Assembly (NCBI GenBank): GCA_000991645.1 | Contig: LBRX01000039.1 | Location: 1 to 9,191, forward strand | Origin: Candidatus Moranbacteria bacterium GW2011_GWE2_36_40 | GTDB taxonomy: Bacteria > Patescibacteriota > Minisyncoccia > Moranbacterales > GWC2-37-73 | DNA: 9,191 nucleotides | Reading direction: 5' to 3' | Part shown: in pieces, positions 1 through 5,413 of the stretch | Numbering within the stretch: the first letter of the stretch is position 1 | Layout: every line of letters begins with the position of its first letter | Made by a program: the position numbers and the translations under genes | Notes under the pieces: model-generated | Databases searched by the model: none | Told to the model about the DNA's origin: nothing | What the model saw: the letters and a program-made list of their open reading frames with translations, nothing else

Positions 1-374
1 TTCAAAGGTTCCAATGTTGTGACTACTGATTTTTTCCAACGCGCGGATTCATTAACAATATCAATGAATTTTTCAGCCTCTTTTTTTTCATCTTCATTTA
101 TATAAAAAATAGCACTGCGATATGAAGGACCCCTGTCATTTCCCTGTTGATTCAAAGTGGTGGGATCATGAATTTGAAAAAAGAAATCCAACATCTTTTT
201 GAATGATGTTTTTTTATTATCATATTCAATTTCAACGGCTTCTGCGTGTCCTGGATGATTTTCATAGGTTGGGTTTTTATTCTCGCCCCCAGTGTAACCA
301 ACTCTTGTATTAATTACACCCTCTTGCTTTCTAATAAGTTCTTGCATACCCCAAAAACATCCACCCGCCAGCAC
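1..374 (-). CDS. msrA: Peptide-methionine (S)-S-oxide reductase MsrA, 3' end cut by window edge
   Basis: MsrA reduces the S-epimer of methionine sulfoxide in proteins, using thioredoxin-type reductants. Translating the minus strand gives the family signature VLAGGCFWGMQE with the catalytic Cys, then TRVGYTGG, the GHAEAVEIEY motif, IHDPTTLNQQGNDRG and YRSAIFY, all at MsrA spacing. The protein is still open at base 1, so the C-terminus is outside the window. The start is a problem. The only in-frame canonical start is a GTG at 374, which would begin the protein directly at VLAGGCFWG, with no SD. The frame stays open upstream to about 415, reading through the msrB stop in another frame without an ATG. 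Removing one base near the GGGAAAA at the msrB end would fuse the two proteins. The family is certain; the start and integrity are not. Confidence 0.88.
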   Translation of the reverse strand, partial: MLAGGCFWGMQELIRKQEGVINTRVGYTGGENKNPTYENHPGHAEAVEIEYDNKKTSFKKMLDFFFQIHDPTTLNQQGNDRGPSYRSAIFYINEDEKKEAEKFIDIVNESARWKKSVVTTLEPL

Positions 375-393
375 TATTTTTTTATTAATAATT

Positions 394-755
394 TTATTTT
401 CCCGGGATAAATTTCATCGATATTGAGTTAACGCAATGTCTGATGTTTTTATCCGTTAATTTTTCTCCCTCAAAAACATGTCCTAGATGTGCTCCACATC
501 TCGCACAAGTAATCTCAGTCCGACTTCCATCAGCATCCAAATTTCTTTTTACAGCACCCTTAATTTCATCATCAAAACTAGGCCAACCGCAAAAAGATTC
601 GAATTTATCCTTAGAATTATACAGTGGTGCTCCGCATTGTTTGCATACATAAACTCCATTTTCTTTATTATTAACATATTCCCCAACAAACGGAGCCTCT
701 GTGCCTTTATCAATAATGACTTTTTTTCTTCCGGTGTTAGTTTATTTAATTTCAT
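394..755 (-). pseudogene. msrB: Peptide-methionine (R)-S-oxide reductase MsrB, frameshifted near the N-terminus
   Basis: MsrB repairs the R-epimer of methionine sulfoxide. It starts MKLNKLTPEEK at 755, then the frame is lost at a run of seven A (minus strand, 727-721). One extra A restores a complete domain: VIIDKGTEAPFVGEY, zinc pair CKQC, CGWPSF, the second zinc pair CARCG, GHVF, and the catalytic RHCVNS near the C-terminus, ending FIPGK at a TAA at 394. All catalytic and zinc residues survive. The in-frame continuation upstream of the A-run meets a stop after eight codons with no start codon, so the domain cannot be made without slippage. Possible causes are a real mutation, a homopolymer sequencing error, or transcriptional slippage on A7. 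It lies directly upstream of msrA. Confidence 0.85.
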
Positions 756-827
756 ATTATTGAAAATCATAATCAACATTCCACATTCATTCATACGATT
801 CATCAAGGACGCATATTTCAAACAAAT

Positions 828-855
828 AAAAAATGGGGATTTAAATTCCCATTTT
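828..855 (-). terminator. Intrinsic terminator downstream of the ATPase gene
   Basis: On the minus strand AAAATGGG pairs with CCCATTTT around a self-complementary AT core, and the transcript continues into TTTTTTATTTG. It lies 54 nt after the ATPase stop and upstream of msrB, so it most likely ends the ATPase transcript. Confidence 0.7.
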
Positions 856-870
856 ATCATTCAATGCGCG

Positions 871-914
871 GTCAGATTACAGCGCGCAAGCACTCTGTTA
901 AAGCAAATTTAAAT
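871..914 (+). repeat. 44-nt direct repeat, copy A (matches 2501-2544)
   Basis: By eye this stretch aligns without gaps to 2501-2544 at about 35 of 44 positions. Shared blocks are GATTACAGCG and TAAAGCAAATTTAAA, with a divergent middle. Copy A covers the stop codon and last codon of the ATPase gene. The two copies therefore bracket the ATPase and its promoter in the same orientation. Its nature is unknown: it could be a cassette boundary or a dispersed genomic repeat. Confidence 0.6.
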
Positions 915-2300
915 CATATTTAATTTTACCAATTTATTTTTATCAACCAAAACAACATTACCTCTTTCTTTCGCTAATTTAATCATATCAGCAGTAAATC
1001 CACTTTTGCTGAATAAAATAAAATTCTCCTCTCTTTGCCCATTGTTCCACTCAACTTTTTGTGCTTTCCCCTCAAGTTCTATAAAAATATTCGTGCCAAC
1101 TTTTTTATTTGACCATTTGCATTCTCCAAAAATTATTTCCTTTGTTTCACTATCTATACCAACCAGATCAATCTCATCATTTTTATCCCACCATCTCCCA
1201 ACATACTGGAAATTTGTTTTGATGTTATGTTTAACCCACTCGCGAGAAACTTCCTCGTAGTTGCTACTAATAAACTCATTTTGACTACCCTTAATTATCC
1301 CGATCACCTCTTTCGAATTCCCTTCCTCAATAAGCTTTTTGTTTCTGAAGACATATCTAAACCAAAATTCAAAAAAATTATCGGAAATTTTATATAATCC
1401 TTTCCTGCTTTTTTCTGGAAATTTTTCAGTAACTGGAATTTCTTTTTCCACAATCAAGAGTTGCTGCAAGATTGATAGATATGAAGATACTGTAGCCTTA
1501 TCAAAACCTGTATAATTAATGATTTCAGACGTTTTTCTTTTCCCAAGTGATAAAGCCAAAAGAATAGAAAAGTAATTTCGTGGCTCACGAAGTTCCTCTC
1601 TCAAGAGAAATTCCACTTCTTCATACAAAAATTGCTCTTTGGAAAGAATTTTATTTTCAACAACATTCCAAAAATTTTCCTTGGACAAAAAATTTTTCAA
1701 ATAAGTAATTGTCCCACCGACTGTGGAAAAAATCATCAATCTTTCATCAAAACTGCTATCTGGGAATAATTCCTCCAGATCTGAAAAATTAAACGGGCGC
1801 ACAAGAATCTGCCCAGATCTTCGTCCATACAATGGCGCGCCATGAATCAGTGTGTGTTTTTCCATCATCCCAATACTAGAACCACACAAAATCAAAAATG
1901 TCTTTGACTTACTCAGATGCAGGTTCCATCCTTTTTGAAAAATAGAAGGAATGGCAGGGTCAGAATCAACCAGATAAGGAAACTCATCAATAATAATAAC
2001 CATTCTTTCATTTTTATCCGCAATATATTTGAAAAACTGTTCCCACTGGGTAAATCCGTATTGCGAAACATATTCATCTTTAAAAAAATTACCAACTTCT
2101 TTTGATATTTTTTCAAGCTGCAGTTTTGAATCAAGCCTCTCAGCGAGGTAAAATATTGAAGGTTTTCCTTTTGCAAATTCAAGACTTAGGGCAGTCTTTC
2201 CAACTCTCCTTTTGCCATACAAAATAACCAGGTGACTCTTTTTTTCACGCCACCAATCATTAAGAGCTTTCAATTCTTGTTTTCTATTGTAAAATTTCAT
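909..2300 (-). CDS. DUF234-type archaeal-family P-loop ATPase with C-terminal nuclease-like domain
   Basis: This 463-residue protein has the layout of the Arch_ATPase/DUF234 family. Walker A GKRRVGKT is at residues 29-36 and Walker B IIIDEFPYL at 102-110. A sensor-like LCGSSIGMME is near 138-147, followed by the PLYGRRSGQI segment typical of the family. A winged-helix region follows (about 250-290, with TSEIINYTGFDKATVSSYL). The C-terminal domain carries D378 and E393-C-K395, spaced like a PD-(D/E)XK nuclease core. Cellular roles in this family are poorly known; links to mobile elements and DNA handling have been suggested. It stands alone, with its own promoter, an upstream palindrome, and terminators and direct repeats on both sides. 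The ATG at 2300 has no SD, as is common in this genome. The start fits because Walker A follows at the usual distance. Family call is firm; function is not. Confidence 0.9.
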   Translation of the reverse strand: MKFYNRKQELKALNDWWREKKSHLVILYGKRRVGKTALSLEFAKGKPSIFYLAERLDSKLQLEKISKEVGNFFKDEYVSQYGFTQWEQFFKYIADKNERMVIIIDEFPYLVDSDPAIPSIFQKGWNLHLSKSKTFLILCGSSIGMMEKHTLIHGAPLYGRRSGQILVRPFNFSDLEELFPDSSFDERLMIFSTVGGTITYLKNFLSKENFWNVVENKILSKEQFLYEEVEFLLREELREPRNYFSILLALSLGKRKTSEIINYTGFDKATVSSYLSILQQLLIVEKEIPVTEKFPEKSRKGLYKISDNFFEFWFRYVFRNKKLIEEGNSKEVIGIIKGSQNEFISSNYEEVSREWVKHNIKTNFQYVGRWWDKNDEIDLVGIDSETKEIIFGECKWSNKKVGTNIFIELEGKAQKVEWNNGQREENFILFSKSGFTADMIKLAKERGNVVLVDKNKLVKLNMI

Positions 2301-2310
2301 AGTATAATTT

Positions 2311-2340
2311 TATTTAGTATAAATTACTTTATACTAAATA
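2311..2340. promoter_or_regulatory. Perfect 13-bp inverted repeat, likely operator of the ATPase gene
   Basis: TATTTAGTATAAA (2311-2323) and TTTATACTAAATA (2328-2340) are perfect reverse complements with a 4-nt spacer. A third AGTATAA half-site lies at 2301-2307. The palindrome overlaps the predicted -10 box and start point of the ATPase promoter, where a repressor would act. The winged-helix segment of the ATPase itself is a possible ligand (inference). It could instead act as an RNA hairpin in the short leader. Confidence 0.6.
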
Positions 2341-2364
2341 TAGCATCTCTTTTAATTCTGTCAA
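2337..2364 (-). promoter_or_regulatory. Sigma70-type promoter of the ATPase gene
   Basis: On the minus strand TTGACA (perfect -35) is followed by a 16-nt spacer and TATATT. The predicted start is near 2330, leaving a leader of about 30 nt without an SD. Confidence 0.65.
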
Positions 2365-2372
2365 TAAAACGC

Positions 2373-2399
2373 AAAAAACGCTTTCCTCAAGCGTTTTTT
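2373..2399. terminator. Bidirectional intrinsic terminator
   Basis: AAAAAACGCTT and AAGCGTTTTTT form a perfect 11-bp stem around TCCTC, with T-runs on both strands. It lies between the T-box operon and the ATPase promoter and would block read-through from the former. It is the second terminator after that operon. Confidence 0.8.
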
Positions 2400-2435
2400 G
2401 GGATATTTTTGCACGGAGTTATGGATACGACTAAC

Positions 2436-2493
2436 CTGCCCGCCTTTGGAGGGCAGCAATATTTTGGAAATCTTCCAGCTGGCGGAGGGACAG
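2436..2493. repeat. GC-rich palindromic (REP-like) intergenic element
   Basis: CTGCCC (2436-2441) pairs with GGGCAG (2451-2456). CCAGCTGG at 2475-2482 is a perfect palindrome. The outer ends (CTG.CCC..GCC and GGC...GGG.CAG) can also pair across the whole element. It is much more GC-rich than its surroundings and codes for nothing convincing. The rest of 2400-2550 holds only this and direct repeat copy B. Confidence 0.5.
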
Positions 2494-2500
2494 AATTGAT

Positions 2501-2544
2501 GTCGGATTACAGCGAGAAAGCGTGTTATTAAAGCAAATTTAAAC
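2501..2544 (+). repeat. 44-nt direct repeat, copy B (matches 871-914)
   Basis: This is the gap-free partner of copy A, same orientation, about 80% identical by eye. It abuts the terminator at 2551-2577, whereas copy A lies just beyond the terminator at 828-855. The order of repeat and terminator is therefore swapped between the two ends of the ATPase segment. Confidence 0.6.
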
Positions 2545-2550
2545 AAATAA

Positions 2551-2577
2551 AGAGGGGAAGTATTATAACTTCCCCTT
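2551..2577 (-). terminator. Terminator of the T-box operon
   Basis: On the minus strand AGGGGAAGT and ACTTCCCCT form a 9-bp stem with a 6-nt loop, followed by TCTTTATTTGTTT. It begins 16 nt after the coiled-coil gene's stop. Confidence 0.7.
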
Positions 2578-2592
2578 AATTTCAATCGCATA

Positions 2593-2865
2593 TTAGCATA
2601 TACCATTTATAGAGCATTCCAGATCAAATTTCTCGTAGCGCAGTTCTTTAATTTGTCTTTGAAAATATCTAGATATTTTACAATTACTACTGCTATATAT
2701 CTTTTCTAAACGAGTGTTTATTTCAGCTACTCTAATTTTCATAGCCCCATGTATTTCATTGCGCAGACTTTGAATTGCAACATTATGTTCCATTTGCAAT
2801 TCTTCCAAACGCATTTCCAACTGCCTTATCTCAACTTGCTTATCTTTCACTTTTTCCTTATTCAT
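2593..2865 (-). CDS. Small coiled-coil protein of unknown function in the T-box operon
   Basis: This is a 90-aa charged protein, starting MNKEKVKDKQVE. Residues 5-60 are rich in E, K, Q, R and L with heptad-like hydrophobics, suggesting one long coiled coil. The C-terminal third has a short S/N/C segment (YSSSNCK), then another charged helical stretch and a tail with two Cys. No signal peptide or membrane segment is visible. The ATG at 2865 is preceded by AAGGAG six nt upstream, which overlaps the stop region of the zinc-ribbon gene; this SD fixes the start. The open frame extends further upstream but lacks that support. The gene is second in the T-box operon and followed by a terminator. I do not recognise the family. 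Confidence 0.72.
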   Translation of the reverse strand: MNKEKVKDKQVEIRQLEMRLEELQMEHNVAIQSLRNEIHGAMKIRVAEINTRLEKIYSSSNCKISRYFQRQIKELRYEKFDLECSINGIC

Positions 2866-2879
2866 TTCATTCTCCTTTT

Positions 2880-3002
2880 TTAGTTGCCCCATCCGGCAAC
2901 GGGTTTGGGTTTGATTTCCTTGTTGCACTTTATGCAAAAATATTTCCCATTCATACGATAAACAATTTCACTACACTTAAGGCAAGTGATATATCCATTC
3001 AT
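2880..3002 (-). CDS. 40-aa zinc-ribbon protein, first gene of the T-box operon
   Basis: The tiny protein has two CxxC knuckles, CLKC at residues 7-10 and CIKC at 23-26, twelve residues apart. This is a minimal zinc ribbon and occupies most of the protein. A basic KEIKPKP tail ends in GWGN. Such ribbons bind nucleic acid, ribosomes or protein partners, but nothing here tells which. The ATG at 3002 has a strong SD (AAGGAGG, four nt before the start), and the gene starts about 30 nt after the T-box terminator. Its stop lies 14 nt before the next start, so the two are translated from one mRNA. The open frame continues upstream to 3065 but would run through the terminator stem, so the SD-supported start is preferred. 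The protein is unknown to me. Confidence 0.72.
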   Translation of the reverse strand: MNGYITCLKCSEIVYRMNGKYFCIKCNKEIKPKPVAGWGN

Positions 3003-3031
3003 GTCCCCTCCTTTTTTTGTTAAATAACAAT

Positions 3032-3092
3032 AAAAAAACTCTTCATCCTCACTCGCACAATACAAAAAGTATTATGCGAAAGGACGAAGAGT
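3032..3092 (-). terminator. T-box leader terminator
   Basis: ACTCTTCGTCCT (3092-3081) pairs with AGGATGAAGAGT (3049-3038), and inside it TCGCATAATAC pairs with GTATTGTGCGA. The only irregularities are G-U wobbles on the minus strand and short internal loops. Seven T follow. Formation excludes the antiterminator because 3088-3079 is shared. Confidence 0.85.
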
Positions 3093-3133
3093 CTTGTGCT
3101 CGTTTCGTGGTGCCACCTTTCTTTTGGAAAAAT

Positions 3134-3154
3134 AAAAAAACGCCTCGGAAGGCG
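3134..3154 (-). terminator. Terminator-like hairpin inside the leader (possibly T-box stem III)
   Basis: CGCCT-TCCG-AGGCG followed by seven T lies 14 nt before the antiterminator. It occupies the place of T-box stem III, but its shape is that of a textbook intrinsic terminator. It may be an extra stop point or simply stem III with a chance U-run. Confidence 0.55.
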
Positions 3155-3341
3155 CCAGCTAAGTTCCACTCATCAACTCCAGCATTTGCCGACATTGATT
3201 ATTCCTTGATTACGGAGGATGCCGAGTTTCCACTATCGCAGAAACCACTCTTTCGCAATTGCTTGCAAGAAGTTAGACCCAACCCCGAATCTCTTCGGGA
3301 TCTAACTCATGAGTTTTATAATTTGTAAATTTCTTAATTAC

Positions 3342-3370
3342 AGATTATCAATGTTTGTTAATTTTGTCAA
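3342..3370 (-). promoter_or_regulatory. Sigma70-type promoter of the T-box operon
   Basis: On the minus strand TTGACA, a 17-nt spacer and TAATCT give a near-consensus promoter. The start is predicted near 3335, producing a leader of about 330 nt before the zinc-ribbon ATG. Confidence 0.8.
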
Positions 3371-3376
3371 ACATAT

Positions 3377-3415
3377 AAAAAAAGTTCTAAGTCGCATCAT
3401 GACTGCAGATCATGA
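3377..3415 (-). terminator. Weak candidate terminator after pgeF
   Basis: Two TCATGA words (3397-3402 and 3410-3415, each self-complementary) can form a 6-bp stem around the loop. A run of seven T follows, but only 13 nt later. It directly follows the pgeF stop and precedes the next promoter. The wide stem-to-T spacing makes it doubtful. Confidence 0.3.
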
Positions 3416-4120
3416 CTACAAGTATTTTATACCAATTATAGCAATCATTGCTTCAACTTTTTCAGGCTTATCTCTACGAAAAGAAAAATATCTATCACTC
3501 TCCATGGTGCATTCCCTATTGTCCTCAATGTTTTCAGTTACAACATTAAAATCAGATAATTGCTTTCTAATTATACCCTTCAAATCAATAAATATTTTTT
3601 CATTTCTTCTGACTATAAATTCGGAATAGTTACTAAATTTTTCCAAAACATCATCCCTGATTTCAAAATGACAGGCATTAATTCCTGGGCCCATGGCAAC
3701 ATTCACGTCTTCTGCCTTACTGCCAAGTTCAAGAATCTTGCTCATGGCATTTTCAATAACACCATCAATAATTCCACGCCAACCACAATGAACAATAGCA
3801 ATTATTTTTTGCCGAGGTTCATAAAAATAAACTGGAATACAATCAGCAATTGTAACAGAAAGAAAAACATTATTGCTTTTCGCAATAAGTCCATCAACCC
3901 CCAGAACCATACCAGGGCTCGCTTCATTAACAATTTCAACCTTATTTCCATGAACAATTTCAGCGGCAATGATTTTATTTTTCGAGATTCCTATTTTTTG
4001 AAAAAATCTTTTTCTATTTTCCAAATTCAAACCACTGCCCGCAAACAGTTTCATTGATCCATCTTCCCTTTCAGACATTAGCGCGATAAGATCTGGAAAT
4101 TTAGTAAAAAGGCTTATCAT
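3416..4120 (-). CDS. pgeF: PgeF/YfiH-family laccase-domain protein
   Basis: The 234-aa protein belongs to the YfiH/multicopper polyphenol oxidase (DUF152) family. Members have been described as peptidoglycan editing factor PgeF in E. coli and as purine nucleoside phosphorylase/adenosine deaminase-like enzymes. Zinc-site motifs are intact: EIVHGN with H57, ADCIPV with C94, HCGWRG with H111, followed by MGPGI and ACHFEI (C150, H151). CT..SDRYFSFRRD near 204-217 is the usual C-terminal signature. Length matches the family. The ATG at 4120 is preferred: it begins MISLFTKFPD at the normal family position, 4 nt after the upstream stop, whereas the longer GTG start at 4150 overlaps that gene. It is the last gene of the five-gene operon and is cytoplasmic. 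Confidence 0.93.
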   Translation of the reverse strand: MISLFTKFPDLIALMSEREDGSMKLFAGSGLNLENRKRFFQKIGISKNKIIAAEIVHGNKVEIVNEASPGMVLGVDGLIAKSNNVFLSVTIADCIPVYFYEPRQKIIAIVHCGWRGIIDGVIENAMSKILELGSKAEDVNVAMGPGINACHFEIRDDVLEKFSNYSEFIVRRNEKIFIDLKGIIRKQLSDFNVVTENIEDNRECTMESDRYFSFRRDKPEKVEAMIAIIGIKYL

Positions 4121-4124
4121 ATTT

Positions 4125-4718
4125 TTACATTTCAAAAATTTCAAATTCACCTTCCTTTAATGCACAAATTGGGAGACTCGCATCGCCAAATTTTTCAAGT
4201 TCAGTATAACCATTTTCCCAATTAACTGGTCCACGTGGATCATTGATGCCGTATTCTGATTTATAATGCGCAAGAAATTTTATTGGCAAAATACCGAGAC
4301 CATCCAAACACTCTCTCCAATCACAAGTCCAAAAATGTTTTACTAAAACATCAGAACCCGCAGAACTGCTAGCGATAACCTTGCCTGCCCAAATTTTTGG
4401 CAAGTCAAATTGTTTGAGCCAAAATTGAATCAAGTGGTCATCTCCGCCATGAATAAAAATTGCATCGTTTTGCTTTATTTGATCTTCGAATTTATCCGGA
4501 AATGCCAAAGTCAAAACTGGATTAATATCATCAAAAACTTCTTTGAAATATTGCTCGTCTTTAGCGAAATTTTCTTCCCATTTCTCGCGAGCCTTAGCAA
4601 AATAACAAATAAGCAATTTTGGATTTTCACCGAGTCCCTTGAAAATTTCATCGAAAAATTTCCTACCCCTGTCTGCACAGTTCATCGCCCGTCCTGAATT
4701 TAAAACGTATTTTGTCAT
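4125..4718 (-). CDS. Peptidase S51 (dipeptidase E)-like protein, class I glutamine amidotransferase fold
   Basis: The 197-aa protein resembles peptidase E/cyanophycinase-like S51 proteins. Visible motifs are IFIHGGDDHLI at about 87-97, which forms the oxyanion-type glycine turn, and the nucleophile elbow SSSAG, with S119 as the likely catalytic serine. H151 in FLAHYKS is a candidate catalytic His. Peptidase E cleaves N-terminal Asp dipeptides, but the specificity here cannot be read. No signal peptide is present, so it is probably cytoplasmic. The ATG overlaps the upstream SET gene's TGA as ATGA, giving translational coupling, and pgeF starts 4 nt after its stop. Substrate is unknown. Confidence 0.85.
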   Translation of the reverse strand: MTKYVLNSGRAMNCADRGRKFFDEIFKGLGENPKLLICYFAKAREKWEENFAKDEQYFKEVFDDINPVLTLAFPDKFEDQIKQNDAIFIHGGDDHLIQFWLKQFDLPKIWAGKVIASSSAGSDVLVKHFWTCDWRECLDGLGILPIKFLAHYKSEYGINDPRGPVNWENGYTELEKFGDASLPICALKEGEFEIFEM

Positions 4719-5080
4719 AATTTATTCTTGCATTTTTTACTTCCACATTTGCATTTAAAACTGTTAGTGCTTTCATAACCATAATCAGAGGTTATTTCTT
4801 CCCCTTTTTTAATATCTCTATTGGCAATATCTGAAAAATTATTGGTGAATGTGTTTGATTCGCAAGAATAATTAACGTATTTTTCAGGTGCCTGCTGTAA
4901 AAAATATTTTCTTCCCACGTGCAAAACGTAGTCATCTTTTATATCGGTCAATTTGTCAGCCTCCGCCTTCGTAATTGGTTTTGGATTCCATTTCAAAATA
5001 ACCTCCCCTTTCTTAAAATCACGCACAGCAAAAACTCCCTTGCCTATTATTTTTGATTTTTTAACTTCAACATCTTTCAT
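4715..5080 (-). CDS. SET-domain protein (putative protein-lysine methyltransferase) with post-SET cysteines
   Basis: The 121-aa protein is a minimal SET domain. It has GKGVFA (13-18), which binds the S-adenosylmethionine loop; VNYSCESNT (69-77), corresponding to the canonical NHSC.PN; EEITSDYGY (94-102), corresponding to the ELTYDY motif; and a post-SET CKCGSKKC (110-117) that should bind zinc with the SET cysteine. SET enzymes methylate lysines on proteins using SAM; bacterial targets are mostly unknown. The canonical His of NHSC is Tyr and the Pro is Ser, so activity or geometry may differ. It sits between the MazG-like gene (11-nt gap) and the S51 gene (4-nt overlap). No SD is visible. Confidence 0.88.
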   Translation of the reverse strand: MKDVEVKKSKIIGKGVFAVRDFKKGEVILKWNPKPITKAEADKLTDIKDDYVLHVGRKYFLQQAPEKYVNYSCESNTFTNNFSDIANRDIKKGEEITSDYGYESTNSFKCKCGSKKCKNKL

Positions 5081-5091
5081 AATTTTTTATT

Positions 5092-5409
5092 CTAATCATT
5101 TTCTGATCCCGCATGACCTCCTTTTTCAATCCTCTTTTCATATTTTTCTATTGCCATATCAAGAGACTTTAGCAAATCAACTTCATAATAGTTAGCAACG
5201 GTAATCAATGAGTAGAAAGCATCGCCAAGTTCCATTATTATCTCTTCTCTGAATTCTGGCTTCTTTGTCCCATAAGCTGACATTTTGTTTACTTCTTTTG
5301 CTACCTCTCCAATCTCATCAAACAAATCCAGCACCCTATTTTCAATAGGATTATTCATCTTATTTTCATTCATGAACATTTTAACTTTTTCTTGAAATTC
5401 ATTTGTCAT
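5092..5409 (-). CDS. MazG-like NTP pyrophosphohydrolase
   Basis: The 105-aa protein fits the single-domain all-alpha MazG/dUTPase-like superfamily. It shows EIGEVAKE (32-39) and ELGD (60-63), the E..E and E..D metal-binding pairs, with helical segments before and after. These enzymes split NTPs or dNTPs to the monophosphate and pyrophosphate, often as house-cleaning against damaged nucleotides. The substrate cannot be told from sequence. It starts 4 nt after the SDR stop and precedes the SET gene by 11 nt. No SD is visible. The C-terminal tail GGHAGSEND is short and polar. Confidence 0.88.
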   Translation of the reverse strand: MTNEFQEKVKMFMNENKMNNPIENRVLDLFDEIGEVAKEVNKMSAYGTKKPEFREEIIMELGDAFYSLITVANYYEVDLLKSLDMAIEKYEKRIEKGGHAGSEND

Positions 5410-5413
5410 AATT

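Larger units (their letters stand above)
3032..3335 (-). promoter_or_regulatory. T-box riboswitch leader (uncharged-tRNA-sensing attenuator)
   Basis: Reading the minus strand, AAAGG (3120-3116) is followed by the T-box bulge TGGCACC (3115-3109) and ACGAA (3108-3104). These pair with TTCGT (3088-3084) and CCTTT (3083-3079), giving the standard antiterminator: helix A1, 7-nt bulge, helix A2. The 3' half of this helix is shared with a strong terminator, as T-boxes require. The bulge UGGC predicts a tRNA 3' end GCCA, i.e. discriminator G73. This fits Trp, Asp, Asn, Glu, Gln, Ser or some Arg; tRNA-Trp in this window has G73. Upstream are several hairpins, including GTTAGA/TCTAAC enclosing CCCGAA-GAGA-TTCGGG (3306-3267) and GCTGGAGTT/AACTTAGC (3183-3157). 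I could not place a canonical stem I or the specifier codon. The switch end is firm; the sensing end is not. Confidence 0.82.

Noticed and set aside
487..912. Plus-strand open frame of 141 aa
   Set aside because: It is antisense to msrB, whose zinc and catalytic motifs are clear, and it has a composition typical of a shadow frame.
2232..2531. Plus-strand open frame of 99 aa through the repeats
   Set aside because: It overlaps the ATPase start, its promoter and a terminator hairpin, and the sequence is explained by palindromes.
3017..3328. Plus-strand open frame of 103 aa across the T-box leader
   Set aside because: It reads antisense through the terminator and antiterminator stems; the RNA structure explains the sequence better.
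3141..3335. Leader as tmRNA, RNase P RNA, SRP RNA or 6S RNA
   Set aside because: No tRNA-like ends, no RNase P or SRP core motifs, and no single long rod; the downstream T-box switch explains the transcript.
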